Shown piece after piece: positions 33,841 to 45,900 of a DNA stretch of 64,000 nucleotides. The translations under genes and the position numbers were made by a program. The DNA is from Chrysopilus asiliformis (lineage: Eukaryota > Arthropoda > Insecta > Diptera > Rhagionidae): the NCBI GenBank assembly GCA_964034945.1, contig OZ035962.1, positions 80,063,942 through 80,127,941 on the forward strand, read 5' to 3'. A model generated the notes under the pieces. It was not told where the DNA came from. It was given only the letters and a program-made list of their open reading frames with translations, and did not search any database. The stretch's first letter is position 1. Every line of letters starts with the position of its first letter.

Positions 33841-34528
33841 TTAGCCCTTGAGTTTGACAGCCTTGTATTTTCAAATAGTTTAAACAGAAAAGGACAAAAA
33901 GGTAAAAATCGTGTCGGTTTCAACTTAAAGGTATAAACGTATAGAGTCAAAAATTTTACCTGTAGCTAATTTTGTAAAAAAAAATTTCTCACGTCTAAAA
34001 ACGTCGTAAATCGAGGTATGCCTCTATTACTAATGAACAACTTATAAAGAGATTGGGATAGAAAACGCTGGAGTCGCGAGGTTCTAATCGAATGAGACTC
34101 GTGTCGTTTCAAGTAAAAATCCACGGTTATAATAAAAAAATCCACATTTTTTCAATAAAATCACAAGTACAAATATTTATTTCAACAATAAGCATATCAA
34201 GTCTTACATTTCCAATATACGCAGTATAAAGGTTGTCTGAATACTAATTACAAGACCCTTCATTTCTTATCCAATTCTGGGGGTCTATTATGGAATATGA
34301 TCGTAATTGTAATGGTCGGGAATTGCCTGTTGTTGTTAGTGCAAAACGCTAATAACAACAACACACAAGTTGTGATCATTACGATTACGATCGTATTTCA
34401 TAAAAGCCCCTCTGATTATATTAAACGCTATCAACAATTGCGTAATCATTTTTAAAAAAACTAATTGAAAATAATTGAAAAATACCTAAAAATTTTGTAA
34501 AAATATTTGTAAAAATAGAGACACAACA
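33841..34528. other. Intergenic with one small MITE
   Basis: 34279-34410 is a fold-back element whose arms start ggggtctattatggaatatg and ggggcttttatgaaatacg on opposite strands. Half of a related element lies at 51967-52005. The rest is AT-rich and probably includes the 3' untranslated region of bora; no other gene is seen. Confidence 0.5.
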
Positions 34529-36433
34529 TCAAAAGTAGTTTCCAAACTTCGATGATGGCGTAGAACAACAAATCATCATGCTAACATCTCCATTCATCGA
34601 CACATCAACGCAAAGATCGGGACTCATGCTTTGTCGGCGTTCGCAAAGAGGATTCGCAGGTATCAAATGTTTATGGATGACTTCTTCAATGATAAACGCT
34701 TTAGATTCCTGAGTCGTGACTTTCGATTCATTTTGAGTAGTTGAAGTCATGTCATTGAAACCACTATCAGTGCGGTAAAATACTGAACAGCCGACAGATC
34801 CGTTTTTAGGTTTTAGGCCACTATCAAAAAGCTTCGGGCCAAACTTTGTGCTATTGATTGTATTCTCTTTTTCGTCACTACTTCCATCGTCATCATCGGT
34901 CAAATGGCAAGAGAACGACTGGGAGAGGTTCTTTCGATTGGCCGAGCGACGCTTTCGCATTGGAGTGTCGGGATGTTGGGAGGATCCCGAGGAACTCGTA
35001 CTTTTCGCTGATAGTTGACTAACCTGCATGTTGTCATTGTCGTCGTCATCGCTAAAAAAGACGGCATCATTTGAAGTTTTCAGTTTAGCACTGTCGATAA
35101 TAACTCTGGAGCAGTTGGCTATTAGGCGGCCAATTCGACCGTTGATGCTGGAGTCCAAAGACATGTGTTCGGAGTGGCCTTCGACGGGTGGTGCAGTCGC
35201 GCGATCTGGGGTCGATCGGAATAAGGAAACATCCATGGCAGATTTCCTCAGTGTAGCAGTTGGTCTGGCTTGAACGGGGGTCAATGGCTGAGTATCGGTG
35301 GGGGTTTTCGCTTCGGTTTCGATTTGATTTTCCGAGGAAGGATCCAGTTTTGAGATCGGGGATAACGAGCCAAATGAGTTTTTCGCTACGGGACTGAGAG
35401 AGATGTTCAGCGAAGACATGCGACCGCGATCGCTGCTCCCGTGGCTACCAAATTGGCACGAACCCAATGGCATTGTATTTTGTAGCTAATGAAGGTTTTT
35501 GGATTAGATTTTTGTTGAAAACCGTGCATGGGAATACTTACCAAATCAGGTGTTCTTGGCGGAGGACTTCCAAATTTACACTCTGGCAATTCATCGACCT
35601 CCCAGTCCTCGGCACAGGACGAATTCATGGACGTTTCGAACAATTTCCGTCGCAAGGAAGCATCGCGCGCTTCATAGTCGATTGTTGTATCACAGTCAAT
35701 ACTGGGGCTCTGCTGCTGGTCGGCGGTGTAGGTGAAATACTTGCTAAGGATTGCTTCGACTTCCTGTGGAAGACTAGGTGGGAATGTTAGGACTGTCTGA
35801 CTTATGGCATCGCGAATTCTTCGACCAGGTCTCACAGCTGGACTGTGGCCGGTCTCCTCAACAAAGGGAATCTTCTGACTCCTCAATGGGCAATCGACAG
35901 GACTCGGAACTATTAGCTGCTCCTTGAAATAGGAGCTAATTGCAGCTTGCGCCCTGGCCTCTAGATCAGGATCGGGGGTGGCGTGAAACTGGGTTTCGTG
36001 GGCCTCAACGTTCGCTGGCCCCAAACTAGACACGTCTTCTATCGTCCATTCGAATTGTGTTGAGGAATGTTGCGGCGTACTTGGCCGCTGGAATAACGAC
36101 GGACTAAACGAAATACAAGCCCTTGAGTACATTTTGTTACTACATTTAAAAGTGCTTACATTACCTGCAAATCAGTGGCAAATGAAGCCGCTCGGTGAGC
36201 CCTGGTTCGAACGGGTTCTTGACTTTCGGAAAGTGCGACGGCGGAGTGTTTAGGACCGGAAACAAGTGAAGAGATGAAGGTCCTCTTTTGGACATCGATC
36301 CGGGAGTATCGAATCGCATAAACTTCGCTTGTGGAGTCCCCACATGGCTGCTGCTACTGAAGAATTTGAATGATGGCGAGTTTTTGAACAGTTTCGATTT
36401 TGGCGTGCGGTATTGATGCTCAGATGATTCCAT
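34529..36433 (-). CDS. bora: Protein aurora borealis (Bora), mitotic kinase activator
   Basis: Three exons, complement(34529..35485, 35542..36103, 36165..36433), give 595 residues; the introns are 56 and 61 bp and all phases agree. The conserved Bora block spans the first junction: NPFEPGLTERLHLPLIC joined to SPSLFQRPSTPQ, then FEWTIEDVSSLGPANVEAHE and a helix ending in IVPSPV. Bora binds Aurora A and promotes activation of Polo-like kinase at mitotic entry; this is family knowledge. The C-terminal half is long, Ser/Thr/Pro-rich and low in predicted structure, with many S/T-P sites and a cluster of acidic residues (FFSDDDDNDN), as usual for Bora. The start (MESSEHQYRTPKSKLF) is the only ATG ahead of the conserved block in this exon. 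Confidence 0.9.
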
Positions 36434-37137
36434 TATTATTGCTAATTACTCGATTTTCTTAAAGTTTCTTGTGCTAAATGAGATGAACGACTTAATATCA
36501 ACAACTTTTAACTAATAATAACATTTTCTAATGACTAAAATTGCGACTACTGCAATTTAAAAATTCCATAGGATAAAATCGACTGCCTCAACTACTTAAA
36601 AATTAAATTAAAAAACCGTTTGATCAAGCACAGTCAATACAAATAAAAGCCGCGAATTCCATTTCACACACGGCACACACATTTGCTGAGAAATTGACGT
36701 TTCGATTCGTGGTGCCCGATTCGAGTTTCTGGAGAGTTTTTTTTAACACCACTGTTGAATCATGCTGGGGTGTATTCCGAAACACCGCAGTAAAGTTCAA
36801 ACAGCTGATTGCCAAATTTGAAAATAACATAAACTTTACTCTGGTGTTTCGGAACGCGATTTGGTTAGCTGTGACATATGCCAACTGAAACATTTGAATG
36901 CAAAATATTTTCATAACTTGGAGGTATTTAGTTTGTTTTAAACTAAAATATGTATACAGTCACTGTTTTTCGTAGATTTATTTAACACACATAAGACTAA
37001 AATTAAAATAATAAAATATCTCTGCTTTCAAGCAAAGTTGAAAAAGTTAACTTTGACAGCTGGATTTGGTGTTTTGGAACTCCAGAAACTCGAAGTTTAT
37101 TTCGAGGGAACGACTTTCAAGCCTAATTCAGACTTAA
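36434..37137. other. Intergenic upstream of bora, one small hairpin
   Basis: 36774-36855 is a fold-back with arms attccgaaacaccgcagtaa and complement. Around it, 36710-37105 shows a weaker outer inverted repeat ('ttcgagtttctggag'). The remainder is AT-rich and probably holds the bora promoter. Confidence 0.4.
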
Positions 37138-37533
37138 AGCCTAGTACGCAGTTCGAGTAAAATGAAATTTCCTATACAAATTTAACACTGCGCTTAAATT
37201 TAACATCAGAAATTTTACCAAGCGGTACGCAGTTCGCTGGTAAAATGATGTGAAAAACTCATGTTGCAATGTTGTCTACACTAGATGGTGTTGAAAGTCT
37301 CCACTTGATTTTACCAGCATTTTAACTGTTCGGTACATTAAATTCGAGGTAAAAATTTGACAGATGAAAATAATAGAGGTTCTGTTTCCAGTTTTCTTAA
37401 CGAGTGTGGTTTTTTAATTGTGTGTGCTCGGCTGTCAATGTTTTTTCTCCACAAACAGTTTTTACTTCGGTTTTAATGTGCCAAATTGGAGACCGCGTTA
37501 AAATTTCATTTTACTCGAACTGCGTACTAGGCT
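37138..37533. mobile_element. Harbinger-type MITE family X, copy 1
   Basis: The termini agcctagtacgcagttcgag and complement enclose 396 bp, with TAA on both sides (37135-37137 and 37534-37536). Copies 2 and 3 are at 39307-39629 and 47998-48442. Non-coding in this copy. Confidence 0.78.
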
Positions 37534-37991
37534 TAAGGCTCAACCACAATTAAGGTAGAACCTGAATCGTATGTCGATGCGTCCGTCCGGTTGACAGTTC
37601 GAGTAGAATCAACGGGCTGCTATGAGTACTCCCCTAATAATACGTTTTCCGATGCGGCAACCGCATAGAGTAGGTTGATTTTCTACTTTTACATGCGGCA
37701 ACGCACGGAAATGTCATTTCGCAAAAAAGTTTATTTACGATTTAAGCAATTTAAGTATGGAACAAATTGAAAGTAATTGTTTCGAAGATAAACTAATAGA
37801 AGAAGTGCAAAACAATGAATTAACTCCAGATTCGTTGCCGTACCCAACTGTCACCGCATAGAACTGTCAACCGGACGGACGCATGACGGACGCATCGACG
37901 TACGATTCAGGTTCTACCTTCAGTCTCTACTTTTAGACGCGGTGACAACTGCTAGATGCCAAAACAAAATAATGCCGCACGCACGGACGTA

Positions 37992-39284
37992 ACACATGGA
38001 TCAATAAGTCCCGAGACTAACCCAGAGATGACGCTCGTAGTAAACCAGTAACCACGTCTTTCTAGAGTACTAACCTTTGCTTGAAACGTGTCAAAATTTT
38101 AAGTCGATCGGACCAGAAACAGCTGAGTTATCGAGGTTGGAGTAAAGTCGTTTTGTAGTTTGTTTAAAAAATGGAAAAAACCGAGTTTCGTGTTCTGATA
38201 AAACATTGTTTTTTAATGGGTAAAAACACCGTGCAAGCGAAACAATGGATTGAAAAATGTTACCCGGACTCTTGTCCATCAAAAGCAACGATTTGTCGGT
38301 GGTTTGCCGAGTTTAAACGTGGTCGTACCGACACAAATGACGCGGAACGCTCGGGTAGACCTGTGGAAGCCGTTACACCGGAAAATGTGAGTGAAGTGAC
38401 AAAAATTATAATGAAAGATCGTAAAGTGAAGCTCCGTGAGATTGCTGAGATAACACAGATATCATATGGAAGTGCATTTACTATCCTTCATGAAAAATTG
38501 AGCATGAAAAAGGTTTTTTCCAAGTGGGTGCCGCGATTGCTTTCGATGGAACAAAAACAGCAACGAGTCGATGATTCAGAAAGCTGTTTATCGCTATTTA
38601 CTCGCAATAAAAAAGATTTCTTGCGTCGTTACGTGTCCATGGACGAAACATGGATACATCACTACACTCCAGAGTCGAAGCGGCAGTCATCTGAGTCGCG
38701 CACAGCTGGCGAAAGCCGTCCGAAGCGTCCGAAAACGCAGCAGTCAGCTGGCAAAGTCATGGCGTCAGTTTTTTGGGATACGCATGGCGTGATTTTCATT
38801 GACTACCTCGAAAAAGGTAAATCGATCAACAGTGATTATTATATTGACTTGCTGGTGCGTTTGAAGGAGGAAATCGCAAAAAAACGACCGCACATGCAGA
38901 GAAAAAAAATCCTTTTTCACCAAGACAATGCACCCTGCCACAAGTCGATGAAAACAATGGCAAAATTGAACGAATTGGGCTTTCATCTGCTTCCCCACCC
39001 CCCATACTCGCCAGATTTAGCCCCCAGTGACTACTGGCTCTTTGCTGATCTTAAAAAAATGCTCCAGGGAAAAAGATTTGGCTCAAATGAGGAGGTCATC
39101 GCTGAAACTGAAGCTTATTTTGAAGCGAAAGATAATTTTTTTTATAAACATGGTATTGAAAAATTGGAAAAGCGTTGGAACGATTGTATCACCCTAAAAG
39201 GTGATTATATTGATGAATAAAAAAAAATTTGGCAAAAAAAATGTTGTTTTCATTGTTAGTCTCGGGACTTATTGATCCATGTGT
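37992..39284 (+). mobile_element. Full-length mariner element
   Basis: 1293 bp with terminal inverted repeats (acacatggatcaataagtcc at the left; complement at the right, about 30 bp) and TA at 37990-37991 and 39285-39286. Encodes an uninterrupted transposase (38171-39220). Size, termini and ORF all match complete mariner elements of the irritans (Himar-like) group. It has inserted into MITE Y copy 1. Confidence 0.9.
38171..39220 (+). CDS. Mariner transposase, apparently intact
   Basis: 349 residues, a normal mariner length, opening MEKTEFRVLIKHCFLMGKNT. The N-terminal helix-turn-helix DNA-binding region spans about 1-110. The DD34D catalytic triad is complete: D158 (SMDETWIHHY), D252 (HQDNAPCH) and D287 (YSPDLAPSD), with exactly 34 residues between the last two. 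The linker motif reads WVPRLL where most mariners have WVPHEL, a variation that could affect activity. Resembles the irritans subfamily. It excises and inserts mariner DNA at TA sites in the nucleus. Absence of stops or frameshifts suggests recent insertion; whether it is expressed is not visible here. Confidence 0.93.
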   Translation: MEKTEFRVLIKHCFLMGKNTVQAKQWIEKCYPDSCPSKATICRWFAEFKRGRTDTNDAERSGRPVEAVTPENVSEVTKIIMKDRKVKLREIAEITQISYGSAFTILHEKLSMKKVFSKWVPRLLSMEQKQQRVDDSESCLSLFTRNKKDFLRRYVSMDETWIHHYTPESKRQSSESRTAGESRPKRPKTQQSAGKVMASVFWDTHGVIFIDYLEKGKSINSDYYIDLLVRLKEEIAKKRPHMQRKKILFHQDNAPCHKSMKTMAKLNELGFHLLPHPPYSPDLAPSDYWLFADLKKMLQGKRFGSNEEVIAETEAYFEAKDNFFYKHGIEKLEKRWNDCITLKGDYIDE

Positions 39285-39306
39285 TATGTTTCTGGTTCTA
39301 CCTTTA

Positions 39307-39629
39307 AGCCTAGTACGCAGTTCGAGTAAAATGAAGTAAAATGAAGTGAAAAACTCATGTTGCAATGTTGTCTACACTAGATGGTGTTGAAAGTCTCCAC
39401 TTGATTTTACCAGCATTTTAACTGTTCGGTACATTAAATTCGAGGTAAAAATTTGACAGATGAAAATAATAGAGGTTCTGTTTCCAGTTTTCTTAACGAG
39501 TGTGGTTTTTTAATTGTGTGTGCTCGGCTGTCAATGTTTTTTCTCCACAAACAGTTTTTACTTCGGTTTTAATGTGCCAATTTGGAGACCGCGTTAAAAT
39601 TTCATTTTACTCGAACTGCGTACTAGGCT
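39307..39629. mobile_element. Harbinger-type MITE family X, copy 2
   Basis: Same ends as copy 1 (agcctagtacgcagttcgag), with TTA at 39304-39306 (shared with MITE Y) and 39630-39632. A deletion removes about 70 bp near the left end relative to copy 1. Internal sequence is otherwise nearly identical to copy 1. Confidence 0.75.
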
Positions 39630-39926
39630 TTACACATTTCATTGTCCATTCTCTATATTAATGGCTCTCTAATCAAAAAGCTTGATTTGCTTGTTCAGGT
39701 GCAATACAACTTTTAGCAATAATATCAAAGTGGGTGATATTAATTATAATAATAGTGTGGAGAGTGGAGAGCTGTCATATGTTGCGGCGCTAGTGTCGTT
39801 TTTGTTAGTACCAGAGTCGGAAGTCAGAGAAGGTAGAAAAACTTTTCTTCACTGACTTTTCTGTCGACGAAGTCGAATCGCGATCGCGTTTCTTGCAAAC
39901 AACTTAATCGCGTTTCGAATAAAATT
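39630..39926. other. Upstream region of non-stop
   Basis: Sequence between MITE X copy 2 and the non-stop start codon. GC content rises near 39780-39900, consistent with promoter and 5' untranslated sequence, but no motif can be named with confidence. Confidence 0.35.
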
Positions 39927-42900
39927 ATGACTGAAAATGGATGTTCGCACTTTGCAGCTTACGTTAAGGAATTCGGTCTAGAGTCGTTCAGTGTGGTTCA
40001 TGCCTTTTTCTCAGCCTGCATTTCCAAGGATGCTCGACAGCGAAAGGTTGGTACATCGACGTGATTTAGTGAAACAAAGGCTTTTCGCAAGCGGATGAAT
40101 GGCTTTTTGTTTATTAATTACATAACTGTGAAATGTGTGAGAAAATCGGTGAGTTACTACGGGAGGTTCCCCTTGCATTCCCCGTTTATGTGCGATGTCT
40201 GTGTTTTTTTTTTCCCAGCGAATCGATAATTCTGAGAAGATTTGCGACCCAGCGAAATAGAAGTGCGACTGACTGAGGAAAACCTACCGAGGACAAAGAA
40301 GAAAGTTTTCCGGCTGCGATTTAACGTAGAAAATCCACCATCAAGGAGCAATTTTCGTCCACCAAGCAGAATCCCATCGATGCCGTCGGCTTTTGTCAAA
40401 TTTGGCAGTTAAGAAGCAGTGGGATGGGGTGGATCTGCAGGGTTAGGGCTGGAAATGGGCTTGGCGGCCGGCAAAGCGCGAGCTCAGCTGTTCTACTCCA
40501 CAGCAGGTCCACCAGCTGGACAGGGAAGGGAGGAGGGAAGGCAACAAGGCGAGTGATAAAAAAAAGTTCACCTTGAACCAAGCCTAACCGTCACCGGTCG
40601 ATTTGTCTGCATCTTCGACACTCCGACTCATCTGCCAATGAACTCTGAAGGGGGTTAATTACATTTGCGACGTGAGACCGACACTTTCTCATAGGTGGAT
40701 GTCGACGGTTATCGGTTTCATTTCTTGGTCCCCTCGTTGTCGTCGTCGGCCAAAGTTCACTTCACGGCGCAGTGGTTCCAATTGTGTAGCTTTTCTAACT
40801 AATTTTTCCAACAATGCACAGCGAACACATCTTTGTGCGTGTTTGACGAAGCAAAAGTAATTTGACAGTCCACCTGCAAAGATTGATTTAACCTTGAAGA
40901 CGTTTTTCTTTAGTCACCCGCAGATCAATGACCTTGGGATCTTTGGTTAGAAAAACAAATTAATTCTAAAGATGAAAAAGAATATTTTATCGCGTCTATA
41001 TTATGGTTTTTATACCCGTATGGTGAAACCAAAGGGTATATTAACTTTGCCTTACCGTTTGTAACGCCAAGATCCCGTCATCGCACAAAAAAATGAATTA
41101 CACCAGTGTGTTTAGAATGATGAAAAAAGTTGAATTTAGCATGTCCGTCCGTCTGTCCGTCTGTCCGTCCGTCCGTCCGTCCGTCCGTCTGTCTGTCTGT
41201 CTGTCTGTGGCGCGGATTGCGGGCGCATGGATTGAGCTAGAGACTTGAAATTTTGCGCAGATCCGTTTTTCGTAAAATGCAAGGCTAAGTTCGTTAATGG
41301 GCAAAAATGGACCATTAGGGGGGGTACCCCCCATACGAACGAAAACGGTTTTTTTGAATATCTCAAAAACGGTGCATCTTATCAAAAAAGTGCAAGAACA
41401 AAAGTTATTTAGGATATGATTCTACATAAAACTCCCATACATGAAAATCCGATTGGAATAAATTTTAAAAAATCTAATTGGAAAGTTTGACTTCAAAGTG
41501 GAATTTTGGTATAACTGTTCGAATTTTGATACGAATATCACCATACGGGTCTCCAATGATTGCCAGATTGGCAATTATAGCTTTTGTTATGTTTATAATA
41601 AATAGATTGTAAAACATTTTACAGTAAATTTATTAGCATAAAAAACGCTGTTAAACAAAATCTGATTTTGTCATCACATGATTTATTTTATCTTGAATTA
41701 TCTATAAAAGATACTTGTGTGATATTTGAACAACTGTTAAATTATTTCCCACATTTTACGGGCATTTTTATATTAGAACTTTTTTATTGTAATTTTTATT
41801 TGTTGTAATTTTTCAGTATTTAAATTCACAGAACTTCCAATTTTTATTGAAAAAACTAGAGCAATTTTTAGTGAAATATAACAATTTTGTGTGATTAGGC
41901 TTATTGGTCAATTAAACAATTTCTCATGTCAATAAATGTTACATTTATTATCGACGTTTCGTCCGTTTTCACAGGACGTCTTCAGGATAATTTTGAAAAT
42001 TTTGGACACTTTTAAAAAACAAATTTAATTTTTAATACAAATAAATAAATAAATTTACCACGGACATAAAATCAATTTTAATATTAACGGATAAAGTAAA
42101 CTAAATTAAATTCGTCTTTATTTTGTGCCAAAGTCTCAAAAAAAAAAGCTTTTTAAAAGCTGTTTTTGGCTCAATTTTGTATCTGTCTGTATGTCTGTCA
42201 GGGTCAAATCGTGGAATCTAATTTTGACTCCCACTAATCCGATTGATTTGAGTTTTTTTACATATACACACATATGACAATGTTATCTCCACACACAATG
42301 TAATATTTTCACTACTTCGTCCTTGTAAGGATATCTGTTAGGATAATGTGATTAATCTTTTCCTCAAATTTTCCGGAAATCCTCATCTGAAGATTTCTAG
42401 GGCCGCTCAACCCGATAACGGAGTCAAAAAGCCCTCAAAGGCAAGCATTTATATTCGAAGACTAAAAAGTGTATATAATTCTGGCGAAAGACGGACGTCG
42501 TCCTAAAAAGGATAAAATTTACAAAAATAAAAAAAAATAAAAAAAGCTTTTATTTAAAAAAAATGTATTGGGAGTACAAATGGACAACCGCCGTTTTTTT
42601 TTCAAAAATTTGAGGCTTTTTTCTGGAAAAACGCATATTTAAAGTATTGTCCATCACTAGCCACAACTTTTTCCCATCTTTCTGGCAGCATATGGATTCC
42701 ACGTCGGAAAAACTGCTCGTCTCTTGAGGTGATACACAAATTGACCCAGTTTTTGGTCTCTCCGTAAAAACAAAAGTGCTGCTCAGACAGACCATGCGTC
42801 ATCGATTCGAACAGGTGGTAGTCGGAAGGGGCGATGTCTGGAGAATACGGCGGGTGGTGTAGGACGTCCAAATTCAGTGTTTCCAGGTAGGTTTTAACGA

Positions 42901-45900
42901 CATTAGCAACATGTGGCCGAGCGTTGTCGCGCTGCAAAATCACTTTGTCATGTCTTTGCCCGAATTGTGGCCGTTTTCCCTCCAATGCTCGGCACAAACG
43001 CATTAGTTGTGTTCGGTAGCGAGGTCCTGTGATGGTTTCACCCGATTGCAACGGCTCATAATTTTTCACCGGTCCGGTACGCTTCTTATCTTCCACGTCA
43101 AAATCACCACTTTTGTAGCGTTAAAATCATTCGTAACACGTTTTCACTAATAGAAGTCTCACCATAAGATTCTACAATCATTCGACGCGCCTCAGCCGTA
43201 GATTTTTTCGAATTGGAGGCAAAAAGCAAAACTTTCCACAAATGACGGTTATTTGGCTTAAATTTCGACATTTTCATGCACAAAAAATCAATGACGCCGA
43301 TAAAAATTGATAAATTTATCGATAAGGAGTTGTTTCTAGATGCCTAGCTTATCATTTGCGTTTTTGTTTTGACATTTTTGACCAGCATTTTACTCCTGTG
43401 ATGGTTTCACCCGGTTGCAACAGCAACGATTTTTAAATCTTAAATACTGTTTACTCAAAGAGTTTTTTTTTTCATTTTAATAATATTAGGTGGAAAAAAT
43501 AAGCCCGGCGAGTAGAAGACTTTTTTTTTAATATTTACTTTGGCGGCTTTTCAAAAACCGCACATTTTTATACCCGTATGGTGAAACCAAAGGGTATATT
43601 AACTTTGCCTTACCGTTTGTAACGCCAAGATCCCGTCATCGCACAAAAAAATGAATTACACCAGTGTGTTTAGAATGATAAAAATATTTAATTTCTGCAT
43701 GTCCGTCTGTCTGTGGCGCGGATGGCGGGCGCACGGATTGAGCTAGAGACTTGAAATTTTGCGCAGATCCGTTTTTCGTAAAATGCGGGGCTAAGTTCGT
43801 TCATGGGCAAAAATGGACCATTAGGGGGGGTACCCCCCATACGAACGAAATCGTTTTTTGTGAATATCTCAAAAACGGTGCATCTTATCAAAAAAGTCCA
43901 AGAACAAAAGTTATTTAGGATATGATTCTACATAAAACTCCCATACATCAAAATCCGATTGGAATAAATTTTAAAAAATCTTATTGGAAAGTTTGACTTC
44001 AAATTGGAATTTTGGTATAACTGTTCGAATTTTGATACGAATATCACCATACGGGTTTCCAATGATTGCCAGATTGGCAATTATAGCTTTTGTTATGTTT
44101 TCATCAAAATTTTGATTTTTTTTTCTCCAACTAGGCCCTTGCATGTTTGTGTTACACGTGTGGTGGTTCCGGTCCTCAGCTGTATTCTTGTCTACACTGC
44201 ATTTTCTTTGGATGCAAGGGCGCTCACATTCTCGAACATCTTAAGCTAAGCAAACATTACATAGCGTTGGAGCTGTCGTATGGAATGATCTACTGTAATA
44301 CTTGTAAAGACTTTATCTATGATCGGCAATGCCAAACTATCGCCGATAAGCATTTGCGTAAAGAGGCTCGTAGTCTAAACAAAAGTCTATCGTGGCGGCC
44401 GTGGTCACCGTCCCAAGCCGAGGTTAGTATCCTGCTGCAACATCCGAGACGGCGTCACGTAACGCCGCTATCATCGATTGGACTGCGTGGCCTCCTCAAT
44501 CTGGGATCAACATGCTTCATGAACTGCATCGTTCAGGTAATTAGAGTCTTCCGTAAAATTGTTTGTAAACTCTTGCTACTGGCTAACATCGCGGCTGGGT
44601 GGTTTTCATTTCGTTCGCTTCACATTCTCTTCTATGATTTTCTTTGTACGGCCCGGCCCGTCATGCCATGTCATGGTGCTATTGATATCGTAATCGGCTG
44701 ATCAAATTTAATGTTATTTCACTTTTAAGGCTTTAATTCACACACCGCTGCTGAGGGATTATTTTCTATCGGAGCGTCATGAGTGCAGTATTAAGTTGTC
44801 TATGAAGTGTTTGGTATGCGAGGTCTCACGACTATTTCAGGTACTGTGAAAGTAATTGTTTTTTTAAAGCGCTTCTATTACATCATTGTTATTGCCTCTT
44901 TTAGGAGTTCTATTCTGGTGCCCGAGGCCCTCTATCGCTCCATCGATTGCTACATCTGATTTGGAATCACGCCAGGCATTTGGCCGGCTATGAACAACAG
45001 GACGCCCACGAGTTCTTCATTGCGACACTCGATGTACTCCATCGGCATTGTAAAAACGCCCAGACTGAATCGGCTGCGGGCGGCGAGAAGGGATCTTCTT
45101 CGACGTCCAACAAGAGTGAGACATGCCCGACGCAGTGCAATTGCATTATAGATCAAATTTTCACCGGTGGACTGCAGAGCGATGTTGTTTGCCAGTCGTG
45201 CCAAGGCGTTTCAACAACTATCGATCCGTTCTGGGATATTTCGCTGGATTTGGGGGAGGCTCAGCAGGGCTGTGGGCCACCGAAGAGCTTAATAGACTGC
45301 CTAGAAAGATTCACTCGGGCCGAACATTTGGGCTCCAGTGCCAAAATTAAGTGTTCAAGCTGTAAAAGTTACCAGGAATCAACTAAGAAGCTTTCGATGC
45401 GTACATTACCAATTGTTGCGAGTTTTCATTTAAAACGATTCGAGCATTCTAGTCTTGTAAGATGATTGCATTCAGATTTAGTAGAAATAATGCAAAAACT
45501 CTCCTTGCTTGTAGATTGACAAAAAAATTTCAACTTTTATATCATTCCCGGCCGAATTGGATATGACGCCTTTCATGTCACAGAAGAAAGACAGCCACGC
45601 CGACTATCGATATTGTCTGTATGCGGTTATTAATCATGTGGGTACACTGGATGCCGGACATTATACGGCCTACGTTCGACATCAGAAGGATTTATGGGTG
45701 AAATGTGATGATCATATTATAACGATGGCAACACTGAAACAAGTGTTGGACAGTGAGGGGTGAGTAAAATATACGATTTCAATTATTTTCATAATACTAT
45801 AGGGTAATTCTTTTTAATTTTTAACCCCAACTTTCTCCGATTATGTTAAATTACTGGGTTTTGGGGGGAGTTTTTTTTTTGTACGTTTACTGCAATTTTC

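Larger units (their letters stand above)
37553..39303. mobile_element. Harbinger-type MITE family Y, copy 1, split by mariner
   Basis: Ends aggtagaacctgaatcgta at the left and ggttctacct at the right, with TTA on both sides (37550-37552, 39304-39306). Inside are the small ORF also found in copy 2 ([20 protein letters not shown], from 37757), a second internal 'gattcaggttctacct' end near 37903-37920, and the mariner at 37992-39284. Without mariner the element is about 460 bp. Confidence 0.65.

Noticed and set aside
37757..37860. MEQIESNCF.. mini-ORF as an independent small host gene
   Set aside because: It occurs in both copies of MITE Y at the same position, so it belongs to the element.
40157..40399. 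80-codon minus-strand frame in the GC-rich part of non-stop intron 1
   Set aside because: No recognisable domain; length is within chance for this GC content.
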